The notes under the pieces: model-generated
Told to the model about the DNA's origin: nothing
Database searches by the model: none
The model's input: only the letters and a program-made list of their open reading frames with translations
Assembly: GCA_903945325.1 (NCBI GenBank)
Contig: CAJAVE010000131.1
Span: 1 to 64,000 of the forward strand
Direction of reading: 5' to 3'
Source of the DNA: an uncultured beta proteobacterium
GTDB lineage: Bacteria > Pseudomonadota > Gammaproteobacteria > Burkholderiales > Burkholderiaceae_C
Length of the DNA stretch: 64,000 nucleotides
Shown: positions 17,784-27,506 of the stretch, one piece after another
Layout: each line of letters opens with the position of its first letter
How positions within the stretch are numbered: the stretch's first letter is position 1
Position numbers and translations under genes: made by a program

Positions 17784-19031
17784 TCACCAGGGGCGATCAG
17801 ACGCGGGTGTCGCCGTCAGCGGCAACAGGCGCTCCAGATTGACCTGAACCTTGACTTCCCGGTGCGGAACACTGGCAATGACACGGTAATCCCTGGTGCT
17901 TGTGTCGCGGATAGTGGGCTCCATGATCGGCATACCGCTTCGGCTGATCAGCACAGCCACTCGGGGGGTGCTGGTGTTAAAGCCCCGCTTGATGACGATG
18001 GCCACTTCATCGGTTGCCAGACGCACAAAAGAGCCAGGCTGGTAAATACCGACGGCCTTGATGAGGGCCGCACCCGTTTCGTCGACCTGTTTGTTCTCAT
18101 CGAAGTAACAGGCCTGCATGGCCGCGGCAGGCGAAATGGGTAACCGTCCAGCGCGGGGTGCCAGACGGGCTGCAAACATGTCGGCCCGTTGAATCAGTCT
18201 GGCAATTTGTTGCGCCGGGGTCCGGGTTTGCAGTGGGCCGGGGGTTTGGGTGTGGTGTTCGCGCACCGCGTCTAGCCAGTCGTTATCGGAAACACCCAAC
18301 CCAATCAGCATCTCTGCTGACCGTTCTGGGTGCACGTCGATGGCTTTGCGCTGTGCTGACGTTGGGGCTTCAACTTGTTTGGTCAATTGGTCCTGCAATG
18401 CTGTCATGCCAAGGTTCATGGTCAATGCCGCCATGCTCAATCGCCGCTCCTGCTCTTGTGGCCATTTCAGCACCTCGCGCGCGGCCAATCCACACATCAC
18501 GCTCACCAACATGGCGTGTGTCGCGCTGTACATCTGCACCTCCGTCGCCGATAGGTGGACCAGAGCGAACAGCGTGCCGTCGGGGTTGCGGCGCGAAAAC
18601 TTGTCCAACTGGTTGGTCAACCGATCCAGGCGCTCCATAAACTGGACGGCATGGGCATCCCGCAATATGGCGTTGGCCTGGACCTGTAGGTCCAGCCAGT
18701 CCGGGCGCTCATCGTCCTGCACGCCACGTCCACCCATTAAATCGCCAGTGATCTTGGCGCTGGCAATTTCCCCCAGCGATTTGCCGTCGCGCACCAGTCC
18801 ATGCAAACGCTCAACGTAGGCACGATGGTGTGCTTCCGAGTCAGCGACGTCAATAAACAAGCCTTCGCCACGCTGCTCCATGGCTGCCAGGTCTTCACGG
18901 GAGTCAATGACAAACGACCTTTTGGCCAGCAGGACACCGTTCTTGTCCATCAATGGAAAAGGAAGAGGCTGATGAAGGCGAATGGACTCGCCGCTAATGG
19001 GAACAAGGTGCATGGGTAAACGATTATGCAT
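17784..19031 (-). CDS. Degenerate HD-GYP domain protein
   Basis: 415 residues, cytoplasmic. The middle third is HD-GYP-like: H172 in SATHAM, then a helix where the HD pair should be but M205-N206 stand instead, H234 in VHPERS and HH at 259-260. The DGxGYP signature is absent. It therefore probably does not hydrolyse cyclic-di-GMP and may be a sensor or adaptor. The C-terminal part (GIYQPGSFVRLATDEVAIVIKRG) is the beta-rich extension seen after HD-GYP domains. It is divergent from rfaE2 with 62 bases between. Family assignment is by motif pattern, so only moderately sure. Confidence 0.75.
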   Translation of the reverse strand: MHNRLPMHLVPISGESIRLHQPLPFPLMDKNGVLLAKRSFVIDSREDLAAMEQRGEGLFIDVADSEAHHRAYVERLHGLVRDGKSLGEIASAKITGDLMGGRGVQDDERPDWLDLQVQANAILRDAHAVQFMERLDRLTNQLDKFSRRNPDGTLFALVHLSATEVQMYSATHAMLVSVMCGLAAREVLKWPQEQERRLSMAALTMNLGMTALQDQLTKQVEAPTSAQRKAIDVHPERSAEMLIGLGVSDNDWLDAVREHHTQTPGPLQTRTPAQQIARLIQRADMFAARLAPRAGRLPISPAAAMQACYFDENKQVDETGAALIKAVGIYQPGSFVRLATDEVAIVIKRGFNTSTPRVAVLISRSGMPIMEPTIRDTSTRDYRVIASVPHREVKVQVNLERLLPLTATPASDRPW

Positions 19032-19093
19032 GGTGAGATCGACACCTTTGGGACACTCTTGAGCAGGTCATTCGTGCTGCTAGGATTGCAAGC

Positions 19094-19597
19094 ATGCAAA
19101 CCAATGACAAGCCCCCCACTTTTTTGGACAAGATGTGCAACCGCTCTGAGGTACCCCGGAGGTTGGCGGAATTGCCAAAACCCTGGGTGTTTACCAATGG
19201 CGTATTCGACGTGTTGCACCGTGGCCATGTCGTGTACCTGGCGCAGGCGCGTGAATTGGGTGGCAGCTTGATCGTGGCGTTGAACACCGACGCCTCCGTG
19301 CGCCGCCTGGGCAAGGGGGACGACAGGCCGCTGAACCAGGAAATGGACCGCGCCATCGTCATGGCCAGCCAGCAATCGGTGGATTTGGTGACGTGGTTTG
19401 ACGAAGATACACCGGTTCAGCTGATTTCCGAATTCCGTCCCGACATACTGGTCAAGGGAGGGGACTATGACATGTCCACATTGCCGGAAACGGCGTTGGT
19501 GGAGTCATGGGGCGGCCACGCGGTGGCACTGTCGTTTGTGCAAGGCTACTCCACCACGGCACTGCTCAAGAAGATTCGGGAACAACAACCGGTTTGA
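19094..19597 (+). CDS. rfaE2: D-glycero-beta-D-manno-heptose 1-phosphate adenylyltransferase
   Basis: A 167-residue nucleotidyltransferase that activates heptose 1-phosphate with ATP, making ADP-heptose for the LPS inner core. TNGVFDVLHRGHVVYL holds the HxGH motif; LIVALNTDASVRRLGKG, RPDILVKGGDY and GYSTTALLKKI complete the family pattern. This is the stand-alone second domain of HldE; the kinase half (rfaE1/hldA) is not in the window. ATG 19094 gives about 30 residues before the first beta strand. The 3' end overlaps the 3' end of glnE by 32 bases on the opposite strand. Confidence 0.93.
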   Translation: MQTNDKPPTFLDKMCNRSEVPRRLAELPKPWVFTNGVFDVLHRGHVVYLAQARELGGSLIVALNTDASVRRLGKGDDRPLNQEMDRAIVMASQQSVDLVTWFDEDTPVQLISEFRPDILVKGGDYDMSTLPETALVESWGGHAVALSFVQGYSTTALLKKIREQQPV

Positions 19598-22307
19598 ATA
19601 CCCAAGCCCAAAGGGCCAAACCTGCGGTGCGCTCTGCTTCAACGACCGACTGATCGACCTGCGTTGGTTCTTCGTTCAGTCGCGCCCGGTGCTGGATCTG
19701 GCGCAGCGTGCGGTAAGCCTGCGCCGCGTTGTCGCCCACCGGGGCAGGCAACAAGCCGCAGACCTGTGCGCGCTGCAACAAAGCAATATTGCCTGCATTG
19801 GCCAGCAGTTCGGGATGCCGTGAGCCTTGCGACAGCACCAGAAACTGCACTGCAAACTCCACATCCACCATGCCGCCGGGGCTGTGCTTGACGTCAAACT
19901 GATCGCCCCGCACCGAGTGGGCTGCTCGAACCTTTTCCCGCATGCTGCCGATCTCGTCGCGCAGGCCCGCGCAGTCCCGCTCTGCGCTGATCACGGCTTC
20001 CCGCACGGCATCAAAGCGGGCGTGTAAAGCAGCATCACCCAGTACGCACCGAGCACGCGTCATGGCCTGGTGCTCCCAAGTCCATGCGGTGTTGCTACCA
20101 CGCTGCTGCTGGTAATTGGAGTAGGCTGTGAAGCTGGTAACCAGCATTCCAGAATTGCCGTTGGGACGCAAGGCAGTGTCGATCTCGTACAAATCACCCT
20201 CGCCAGTTTTTATGGTGAGCCAGTTGATGAGTTTGCGCACCAATGCACCATAAACCTCGCCCGCGCGCTCGTCGTCATCGTCGTAGACGAACACAATGTC
20301 AAGGTCACTGCCGTAGCCTAGTTCCTTGCCGCCGAGCTTTCCGTAGGCGACGACACCGAAGTGGCAGTCCGGCCGGTGGCGATTCTTCAGGCGGTCCCAG
20401 CACCAGCGGGTCGTGATGCGAAGTACCACTTCGGCCAGTGCACTCAGGTCGTCCGCCACCTGCTCCACCGTCAAGTGGCCCTCAATGTCGCGCGCAAGGG
20501 TCCGGAACACTTCGGCATGATGTGCGCGGCGCAGCAGATTGAGCAGAGATTCGTCATCGTCCTCGCCGCTGTTCTTGAGGGCTTCACGACGGCGTTCCAG
20601 CTCCTGTTCAAAATCCGCCGGATCAAAGCGCTCGTCGAACAGGGTTCCGCCAGCCAACTCGTCAATCACACCGGGGTGCTTGAGCAAGTAGCGTGCGGGC
20701 CAGCGCGCCGCACCAAGCATGTGCAGCAAGCGTTCATGCACACTGGGTCGCTCCAACAGCAGTGCCAGATAGCTTTCGCGGCGCAACAGGGGTTCTATCC
20801 AGTCGGCAATTCGCACGGCCGCTTCTACGCTGACTTTGCCTTCGTTGACCCATTGGGCGGTGCGCAATACCAGACGCACCAGGCGTGACCGCGATTCCTC
20901 GCGCAAGGCCAGCACGCGAGGGTGCTCACGCCAGCTCGCCACACGTTCACGGAATTGCCCGCTCAACTGTCCCAGCATCTCATCAAAATCATTGACGCGC
21001 GGCGTGGATGCAGCCCCTGCGCAGCCCTTGCATTCCTTTTGTTCACCGCCCAGAAGGGCATCAAATTCTTGTGCCACCAGTTCCCGCTGGCTATCGAGTT
21101 CGCTCAGGAATGGGCAGATGCCGTCAAACCCCATGGTTCTTGCGATCCACTCCAGGTCGGCATCCGCAGTTGGCAAAATGTGGGTTTGCTGGTCGTCCAG
21201 GTATTGAATGCGGTGCTCGACCTGGCGCAAGAAAACATAGGCTTTGGACAATGCATCGGCCGTGGCCTTTGGCATCAACCCGGCAACCGCCAGCTTTTGC
21301 AGCGCGCTTTGCGTGGGGCGGGTGCGCAACTCGGGGAATTGGCCGCCTCGCACCACCTGCAGCAACTGCACCGTGAATTCAATTTCGCGAATGCCGCCAC
21401 GCGACAACTTGACATCGTTGGCGCGCTCGGGTTTGCCAGCGCTGCGCTTGGTGGCATGGTCACGAATCTGGCGGTGCAGAACGCGCAGCGAGTCAAAGAC
21501 GTTGTAGTCCAGATAGCGTCGAAACACGAACGGCACCACTACCCCGCGCAGACTTTGCGCGCAGGCGGAACCGAGTGCGTGTGCGGGCGCGACTACACGG
21601 CTCTTGAGCCAGGCAAAGCGTTCCCATTCGCGGCCCTGGACATGAAAATATTCTTCCAACGCACCCAACGACACCACCGGCGGCCCTGAATTGCCGTTGG
21701 GGCGCAAGGCCAGATCGACACGAAACACAAAACCGTGCTCGGTGGAGTCGCCTACCAAGGCAAAAATGGCTCGCACCATCTTGCCGAAATATTCCTGGTT
21801 GGAAATCTTTGCCCGGCCATTAGCGTCGCCTGTTGTGTCGCCATCATGGTCATAGATGTAGATCAGGTCAATATCGCTGGAAACATTCAACTCGCGGGCG
21901 CCCAGCTTTCCCATACCCACAATGCAAAGCTCGGCCCGTAAGCCCTGCGGCGTAAGCGGAGCGCCGTGAATCAGGTCAAGGGTTTTTGCGGCTTCCACAC
22001 AGGCCGTATCGAGGGCGAATTCGGCCAGTTCGGTCATGGCACCCGTAACGGTGGTCAGATTGGCGGCCTCGTTGCAGTCCAGGCACAGCAGGCGCTCTAT
22101 CACCAGTTGGCGCACCGTGCGCAACGCGCTGCCAGTATCCAGACCGCTGGTGCGCAAGGTGTCATAAAGACGTTGCATGGATTGCCCGGTGGGTGCGTCT
22201 GGCGCCAGCCAGTTCAGCTGCTGGGCATAGCGCCTGCGAATGCGCTGACCAAACCGTGAACCCCCGGCCAGGTCCGGGTGTCCGTTGCGGGTCATAATTC
22301 CTGACAT
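19566..22307 (-). CDS. glnE: Bifunctional glutamine synthetase adenylyltransferase/deadenylase
   Basis: A 913-residue GlnE that adenylylates and de-adenylylates glutamine synthetase in response to PII and glutamine. It has two nucleotidyltransferase domains: GMGKLGARELNVSSDIDLIY (D145, D147) in the N-terminal deadenylase half and YGKLGGKELGYGSDLDIVFVY (residues about 665-670) in the adenylyltransferase half. Each is followed by a PII-uridylyltransferase-like helical domain (SRGGIREIEFTVQ and SPGGMVDVEFAVQ). Both active sites look intact. The start (22307 or the in-frame ATG 22295) is only 15 bases from the divergent yhdP start, so the two promoters must reach into each other's coding regions. 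Confidence 0.96.
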   Translation of the reverse strand: MSGIMTRNGHPDLAGGSRFGQRIRRRYAQQLNWLAPDAPTGQSMQRLYDTLRTSGLDTGSALRTVRQLVIERLLCLDCNEAANLTTVTGAMTELAEFALDTACVEAAKTLDLIHGAPLTPQGLRAELCIVGMGKLGARELNVSSDIDLIYIYDHDGDTTGDANGRAKISNQEYFGKMVRAIFALVGDSTEHGFVFRVDLALRPNGNSGPPVVSLGALEEYFHVQGREWERFAWLKSRVVAPAHALGSACAQSLRGVVVPFVFRRYLDYNVFDSLRVLHRQIRDHATKRSAGKPERANDVKLSRGGIREIEFTVQLLQVVRGGQFPELRTRPTQSALQKLAVAGLMPKATADALSKAYVFLRQVEHRIQYLDDQQTHILPTADADLEWIARTMGFDGICPFLSELDSQRELVAQEFDALLGGEQKECKGCAGAASTPRVNDFDEMLGQLSGQFRERVASWREHPRVLALREESRSRLVRLVLRTAQWVNEGKVSVEAAVRIADWIEPLLRRESYLALLLERPSVHERLLHMLGAARWPARYLLKHPGVIDELAGGTLFDERFDPADFEQELERRREALKNSGEDDDESLLNLLRRAHHAEVFRTLARDIEGHLTVEQVADDLSALAEVVLRITTRWCWDRLKNRHRPDCHFGVVAYGKLGGKELGYGSDLDIVFVYDDDDERAGEVYGALVRKLINWLTIKTGEGDLYEIDTALRPNGNSGMLVTSFTAYSNYQQQRGSNTAWTWEHQAMTRARCVLGDAALHARFDAVREAVISAERDCAGLRDEIGSMREKVRAAHSVRGDQFDVKHSPGGMVDVEFAVQFLVLSQGSRHPELLANAGNIALLQRAQVCGLLPAPVGDNAAQAYRTLRQIQHRARLNEEPTQVDQSVVEAERTAGLALWAWVFKPVVVPESS

Positions 22308-22322
22308 GGTGCTCCGATAACG

Positions 22323-25300
22323 ATGACTGACCTGACCCCAAACTCTTCCCCTATACGACGGGCGGGTGCATTTGCCATTCGTGCCGCCTTTTGGCTGGTG
22401 GCGTCAGCCTGGTTGGCGTTGATCATGGTCTGGGGTGCGCTGCATTTCATCATTGTGCCGCGAATCGAAGAGTTCCGTCCGGAGTTGGAGCAACAGGTCT
22501 CGCGGCTGGTGGGTGTCACGGTGCGTATCGGTGCCATCGTGGCACGGTCCAATGGTCTGATACCGTCGCTGGAGCTCGACAATGTGCGCCTGCTGGATAC
22601 CCAGGGTCGTGAAGCGCTGAAGTTGCCTTCGGTGTTGGCCGCACTCTCTGCACGCTCCATCCTGAGTCTGGGATTGGAGCAACTGACGATTGACCGGCCA
22701 GAACTTGACGTTCGCCGCTCAAAGGATGGCCGAATCTGGATTGCGGGTTTACCTCTGCCCGCGACGGACAGTACCGACAGCTCCGGTGCAGACTGGGTTT
22801 TCAGCCAGCCTGAACTGGTGATTCGTCACGGCAAGGTGACGTGGACCGATGAAATGCGGGCGGAGCCCCCGTTGGCCCTGACCGGAGTGGACTGGGTTCT
22901 GCGCAACCAGCACCGCACCCATTCCATGCGGCTGGACGCGAATCCGCCCGAGCACTGGGGTGCGCGCCTGAGCGTGTCGGGCATTTTCAAGCAGCCGTTG
23001 CTGTCGCGACGCGCCAGTCTCTGGCGCGAGTGGCAGGGCCAGCTGTACGCAAATTTTGCCCAGGTCGATCTGGCCGAACTGCGGCGCTACGCGGATTTGG
23101 GTGTGGATTTGGCGCAGGGTTCGGGCTCGGTGCGGGCTTGGGTTGATGTCGCCTATGGCCAGGCCACTGGGTCTGTAGCGGACCTCGCTCTGGACAACGT
23201 CAAGCTCACCCTCAACCCCAAGCTGGACGCGCTTGCCCTGCGGGGTGTCACCGGACGTCTGGGCGCAAAGAGACTGGAAAGGGGAGTGGAGTTTTCTACC
23301 CAGGCCCTGCAATTTGAAACACTGGATGGCCTGCGCTGGCCCGGTGGAAATGTGCGCGTCGCGGTGTTTGATGGCGACGCCCGCAAAGTGACCCACGGTG
23401 AGTTTGCGGGGGATAGGCTGGACCTGGAGGCGATGGCGCAAATTGCCGGGCGCCTGCCGCTGGATGATGCATTGCGCAAAACTCTGGCGCAGTTGGCCCC
23501 AAAAGGGCTGATCGAACAGGTACAGGCGTCCTGGGAAGGACCGGTAGAGAAGCCAGGTCGATATACAGTCAAGGGTCGTGGCCGGGAGCTGGAGATTGCA
23601 GCCCGTGCGGCACAGGATGGCGCCCGCCCCGGGTTCAGGGGTGCAGATATTGACTTTGATTTCAACCAGTCGGGCGGTCAAGCCAACTTGGCTATGAAAA
23701 CCGGTTCCATTGACTTGCCCGGCATTCTTGATGATGCACGGGTTTCAGTGGACCAGTTGAGCACCGATGTGCAATGGAAATCCAATGGTGTCCACATCAG
23801 CATCGCGCTGCCCAATCTGCGTTTCGCCAACGCCGATGCACAAGGTGAGGCCCAGATCAAATGGCAAACTGCTGCACCCACTGCCAGCAGCAATGTGGCG
23901 CAAAGTGCAAGTGCAAGTGGCCTCCCCGGCTTGCTGGACGCGCAGGGTGTTCTCAGCCGGGTCGATGGAGCACGGGTGCACCGCTACCTCCCGCTGGGCA
24001 TGCATAAGGAGGTGCGTGACTATGTGCGGGATGCAGTTGTGGCTGGGGCTGCCACCAATGTCAAATTCAAGGTCAAAGGCAATCTGAACGACTTTCCGTT
24101 CAACACTGCCAAACAAGGGGACTTTCGCATTTCAGCGGACTTGAACAACGTCACCTACGCCTACGCGCCCTCCAGCCTGTTGCCTAAGGACAGCCCGCAG
24201 TGGCCTTCGCTGACGCAGGTTGCCGGTGAGCTGGTGATTGACCACGCAGTGTTGCAGGTCAAGGGTGCTCGGGCCACCGTAGTCGCCATGCCGGGCCTGC
24301 GCATTGCCAAGGCCAACGCGGTGATTGACAACCTGTATTCCGGGGCCACCGTGGCAGTCACCGCCGAGGCACAAGGTCCGTTGACCGACTTATTGGACGT
24401 TGTCAATGGCTCTCCATTGGGCCCCATGATGGGGAAGGTACTGGACCGCGCCAGCGCAACCGGGTCGGCGGACTACCGCTTCAAACTGGCGCTTCCGATT
24501 GCCGCCGTGGACCGTGCCACCGTGCGCGGCTCCATCACCCTGGCTGGAAATGATTTGCAGGTAACACCCGATACGCCCCGTCTTTCGCGCACGCGAGGAA
24601 TCATCAACTTTTCGGAAACCGGGTTTTCGGTCGCTGGCGTACAGGCGCGCTCACTGGGCGGAGATGTTCGCATCGATGGTGGTCTGACGTCTGCGTCCTC
24701 GGGTCAACCGGTTGCGGCTAAGGTGGCTGCACCCCAGGTTCTGCGTTTGCAAGGAACCGCCACAGCAGAGGGCTTGCGTCAGGCGCGGGAACTCGGTTTT
24801 GCGGCCAGACTGGCCCAGTATGCCAACGGATCAACTGCCTATAGCGCAACGTTGGGTGTTCGCGGCGGCGTGCCTGAGCTGGCGGTCAGTAGCAATCTGG
24901 TGGGCATGGCGCTGACGCTACCCGCGCCCTTTGCCAAGGCAGCAGACGCGCCCTTACCACTTCGTCTGGAAACTGCCGCCATACGGGCATCGCTGCTGGC
25001 CGGGAGCGATGGAGTGGTGCATGCCCAGGACCAGTTGCAGTTTGAAGTAGGCAAAGCGGTCAGTATTGCGTACGTGCGTGACGTCTCAGGCCCCGATGCG
25101 CGCGTCGTGCGCGGCTCTATTGCGGTCGGGCTGGCGCCTGACGAGACCGCTCCTTTGTCTGCCGACGGTGTGCAAGCCAACGTCAGCATGTCCCATATCG
25201 ATGTGGATGCATGGTCTGATGTGTTGTCCCACGCGGCGGCGACTGATTTATCCCCTGGCGCGGCGGCGTCAGCGGGAATGGGCTATTTGCCCACCAGCCT

Positions 25301-26459
25301 TGCAGTGCGCTCGCGCGAGATTCTGGTCAGTGGGCGCAAGCTGCACAACGTGGTCATCGGCGGCGGGCGCGACGGCCTGCTGTGGCGCGCCAACCTGGAT
25401 GCATCCGAACTCAACGGCTATGTCGAGTATCGCCAGCCATCAGGCTCCGTGGGTGGCCGCGTGTTTGCGCGTCTGGCCCGTCTGAATGTGGCACCCAGCG
25501 CGGCGCAAGACGTTGAAAGCGTGCTCGATGAGCAACCCGCCAGCATTCCCGCACTGGACATCGTGGTGGAGGACCTGGAGTTGCGGGGCAAAAAACTCGG
25601 TCGCATTGAAATTGATGCAGTGAACCTGGGTGCGTCTGCCTCGGTCGCGGCGCGCGATGCGCCTCGCGAGTGGCGCCTCAACCGGTTCAATATCACTACG
25701 CCCGAGGCGGTATTGACGGCCAATGGCAACTGGCTCAACATTGCGGGGGCGACCCCGCCGGCAAGTGGCAGCAGCATCAAAGAGCGTCGGCGCACGGAGA
25801 TGAATTTCAAACTCGACATTGCCGACGCCGGTCAGCTGTTAACCCGCTTTGGTATGAAAGATGTGGTTCGCAAGGGCCATGGCAAGGTCGAAGGCCAAGT
25901 CACCTGGATGGGCTCACCCATCACGCTGGACTACCCCAGCCTGGGCGGCAGCTTCAATGTCAACGTGGAGACCGGTCAGTTTTTGAAGGCAGACCCGGGT
26001 CTCGCCAAACTGCTGGGGGTATTGAGCCTGCAATCGCTACCGCGACGCCTGCTACTGGACTTCCGGGATGTATTCAGCGAAGGCTTTGCGTTTGACTTTC
26101 TCCGGGGTGATGTAACCATTACACAGGGCATTGCCCGCACCAGTAACCTGCAGATGAAGGGTGTCAATGCGGCAGCGTTGATGGAAGGCGAGGCCGACAT
26201 TGCCAAGGAAACCCAAAACATCAAGGTGGTCGTGGTGCCTGAAATCAATGCGGGTAGCGCCTCGCTACTGGCGTCCTACATCAACCCGGTGTGGGGAATC
26301 GGCAGTTTTTTGGCGCAGCTGATCCTGCGTCGCCCGTTGCTGGACGCAGTAACCAAAGAGTTTCTGGTCGATGGCACCTGGGTCGATCCGCGCGTGACCG
26401 AGGTGGCACACAGGTCGGGCACTGCTCCAGATCCGGAAAAACCAAAGGAAACGCCATGA
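22323..26459 (+). CDS. yhdP: YhdP family AsmA-like envelope protein
   Basis: A 1378-residue member of the AsmA-like bridge proteins. One N-terminal membrane helix (residues about 13-43, WLVASAWLALIMVWGALHF) anchors it in the inner membrane; the rest is a very long periplasmic beta-groove (DUF3971 and AsmA_2 regions). The C-terminal LDYPSLGGSFNVNVETGQFLKADPG and LASYINPVWGIGSFLAQLILRRPL are characteristic. In E. coli YhdP, TamB and YdbH move phospholipids to the outer membrane. The length fits the family. It overlaps the nitrilase gene by four bases (ATGA at 26456), giving a yhdP-nitrilase pair. Confidence 0.95.
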   Translation: MTDLTPNSSPIRRAGAFAIRAAFWLVASAWLALIMVWGALHFIIVPRIEEFRPELEQQVSRLVGVTVRIGAIVARSNGLIPSLELDNVRLLDTQGREALKLPSVLAALSARSILSLGLEQLTIDRPELDVRRSKDGRIWIAGLPLPATDSTDSSGADWVFSQPELVIRHGKVTWTDEMRAEPPLALTGVDWVLRNQHRTHSMRLDANPPEHWGARLSVSGIFKQPLLSRRASLWREWQGQLYANFAQVDLAELRRYADLGVDLAQGSGSVRAWVDVAYGQATGSVADLALDNVKLTLNPKLDALALRGVTGRLGAKRLERGVEFSTQALQFETLDGLRWPGGNVRVAVFDGDARKVTHGEFAGDRLDLEAMAQIAGRLPLDDALRKTLAQLAPKGLIEQVQASWEGPVEKPGRYTVKGRGRELEIAARAAQDGARPGFRGADIDFDFNQSGGQANLAMKTGSIDLPGILDDARVSVDQLSTDVQWKSNGVHISIALPNLRFANADAQGEAQIKWQTAAPTASSNVAQSASASGLPGLLDAQGVLSRVDGARVHRYLPLGMHKEVRDYVRDAVVAGAATNVKFKVKGNLNDFPFNTAKQGDFRISADLNNVTYAYAPSSLLPKDSPQWPSLTQVAGELVIDHAVLQVKGARATVVAMPGLRIAKANAVIDNLYSGATVAVTAEAQGPLTDLLDVVNGSPLGPMMGKVLDRASATGSADYRFKLALPIAAVDRATVRGSITLAGNDLQVTPDTPRLSRTRGIINFSETGFSVAGVQARSLGGDVRIDGGLTSASSGQPVAAKVAAPQVLRLQGTATAEGLRQARELGFAARLAQYANGSTAYSATLGVRGGVPELAVSSNLVGMALTLPAPFAKAADAPLPLRLETAAIRASLLAGSDGVVHAQDQLQFEVGKAVSIAYVRDVSGPDARVVRGSIAVGLAPDETAPLSADGVQANVSMSHIDVDAWSDVLSHAAATDLSPGAAASAGMGYLPTSLAVRSREILVSGRKLHNVVIGGGRDGLLWRANLDASELNGYVEYRQPSGSVGGRVFARLARLNVAPSAAQDVESVLDEQPASIPALDIVVEDLELRGKKLGRIEIDAVNLGASASVAARDAPREWRLNRFNITTPEAVLTANGNWLNIAGATPPASGSSIKERRRTEMNFKLDIADAGQLLTRFGMKDVVRKGHGKVEGQVTWMGSPITLDYPSLGGSFNVNVETGQFLKADPGLAKLLGVLSLQSLPRRLLLDFRDVFSEGFAFDFLRGDVTITQGIARTSNLQMKGVNAAALMEGEADIAKETQNIKVVVVPEINAGSASLLASYINPVWGIGSFLAQLILRRPLLDAVTKEFLVDGTWVDPRVTEVAHRSGTAPDPEKPKETP

Positions 26460-27271
26460 AAGTTGCCGCCATCCAGATGGTTTCGACGGGGGTGTTGTCG
26501 GACAACCTGCTGCAAGCGCGTACGTTGCTGGAACAGGCAGCGCAGGAGGGCGCTGAGGTGGCGGTGTTGCCAGAATACTTTTGTCTGATCGGCCAGCACG
26601 ACGCCGACAAACTCGCCATTCAGGAATCATTCGGCAGCGGCCCGGTCCAGCAATTTCTCTCTGGCGCGGCGCGTGCACTGGGTCTGTGGCTGGTAGGTGG
26701 CACCCTGCCATTGTCGGGCACCAGCCCTGACCGGGTTTACAACAGCTCCCTGGTGTTCAACCCGCTGGGCGACTGCGTAGCGCGTTACGACAAGATCCAT
26801 CTGTTCCGTTTCGACAATGGCACCGAGGCCTACGACGAATCCCGCGTGCTGGACCGGGGCGGCCATCCCCAGCGCTTTGCGTTGCCCTCCAAAGACGGAC
26901 ATGTGTGGCAGATTGGTTTGAGCGTGTGCTACGACTTGCGCTTTCCCGAGCTGTACCGTGCCTATGCCCAAGAAGGTGTGGACCTGATTCTGGTGCCCAG
27001 CGCATTTACCCACACCACGGGACAGGCACATTGGGAGGTGCTGCTGCGCGCCCGTGCCATCGAAAACCTGAGCTTTGTGGTCGCTGCTGCTCAAGGTGGT
27101 GTGCACCCCAATGGCCGGCGCACCTGGGGCCAGTCGCTGCTGATTGACCCTTGGGGCGAGGTGATGGCTCAGCGGGCGCAGGAGCCGGGTGTGGTGTGTG
27201 CCGAGCTGCATGCCGCCAGCCTGAATCAGCGACGCTCCCAATTGCCTGCTTTGCTTCACCGGGTGCTGTAG
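26456..27271 (+). CDS. Carbon-nitrogen hydrolase (Nit/omega-amidase-like)
   Basis: A 271-residue nitrilase-superfamily amidase with the full Glu-Lys-Cys triad: E40 in VLPEYF, K113 in YDKIHLFRFD and C158 in GLSVCYDLRFPELYR. The KIHLFRFD and CYDLRFPELYR pattern places it with Nit1/NitFhit-type enzymes, which hydrolyse deaminated glutathione or act as omega-amidases; which applies here is not decidable. ATG 26456 overlaps the yhdP stop; a longer upstream frame is only a shadow of yhdP. Translational coupling to yhdP is expected. Confidence 0.93.
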   Translation: MKVAAIQMVSTGVLSDNLLQARTLLEQAAQEGAEVAVLPEYFCLIGQHDADKLAIQESFGSGPVQQFLSGAARALGLWLVGGTLPLSGTSPDRVYNSSLVFNPLGDCVARYDKIHLFRFDNGTEAYDESRVLDRGGHPQRFALPSKDGHVWQIGLSVCYDLRFPELYRAYAQEGVDLILVPSAFTHTTGQAHWEVLLRARAIENLSFVVAAAQGGVHPNGRRTWGQSLLIDPWGEVMAQRAQEPGVVCAELHAASLNQRRSQLPALLHRVL

Positions 27272-27293
27272 GTTGGCAGGGATTTGACTCAAT

Positions 27294-27347
27294 TTGCTAT
27301 GAAAATGAGAGCTTGTTACGCACATTTGACGGGGTCTAGGGGGTATT
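27294..27347 (+). repeat. Family A repeat, copy 5 (after nitrilase gene)
   Basis: TTGCTATG, GAGCTTGTTACGCAC and ATTTGACGGGGTCTAGG follow the family block order. It lies between the nitrilase stop and the 3' end of the 56-residue minus-strand gene, whose stop codon falls inside the repeat tail. Confidence 0.75.
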
Positions 27348-27506
27348 TTCGTCAGCAATTTCCCCGGTGGATGCAGTTTTGGGGGCATCCAGCGCAGGAT
27401 CGGCTTCCACTATCTCGCCATGCTTGCGGCCTGAAAACATGGTCCACCAAATGATCCCTACGAGAATCAGCCCTGCACCAAGGGCTTCCAGCAATAGCAA
27501 GGTCAT
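27336..27506 (-). CDS. Small single-span membrane protein (unknown)
   Basis: A 56-residue protein too short for most predictors. ATG 27506 is preceded by AGGAG at good spacing (AGGAGACGACGG before ATG). Residues about 2-24 form one hydrophobic helix (LLLLEALGAGLILVGIIWW), followed by an acidic, Ala/Thr-rich cytoplasmic or periplasmic tail. I do not recognise a family. The gene lies head-to-head with mltA and overlaps any mltA start upstream of 27507. The good ribosome site and membrane-protein composition argue that it is real. Confidence 0.6.
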   Translation of the reverse strand: MTLLLLEALGAGLILVGIIWWTMFSGRKHGEIVEADPALDAPKTASTGEIADENTP

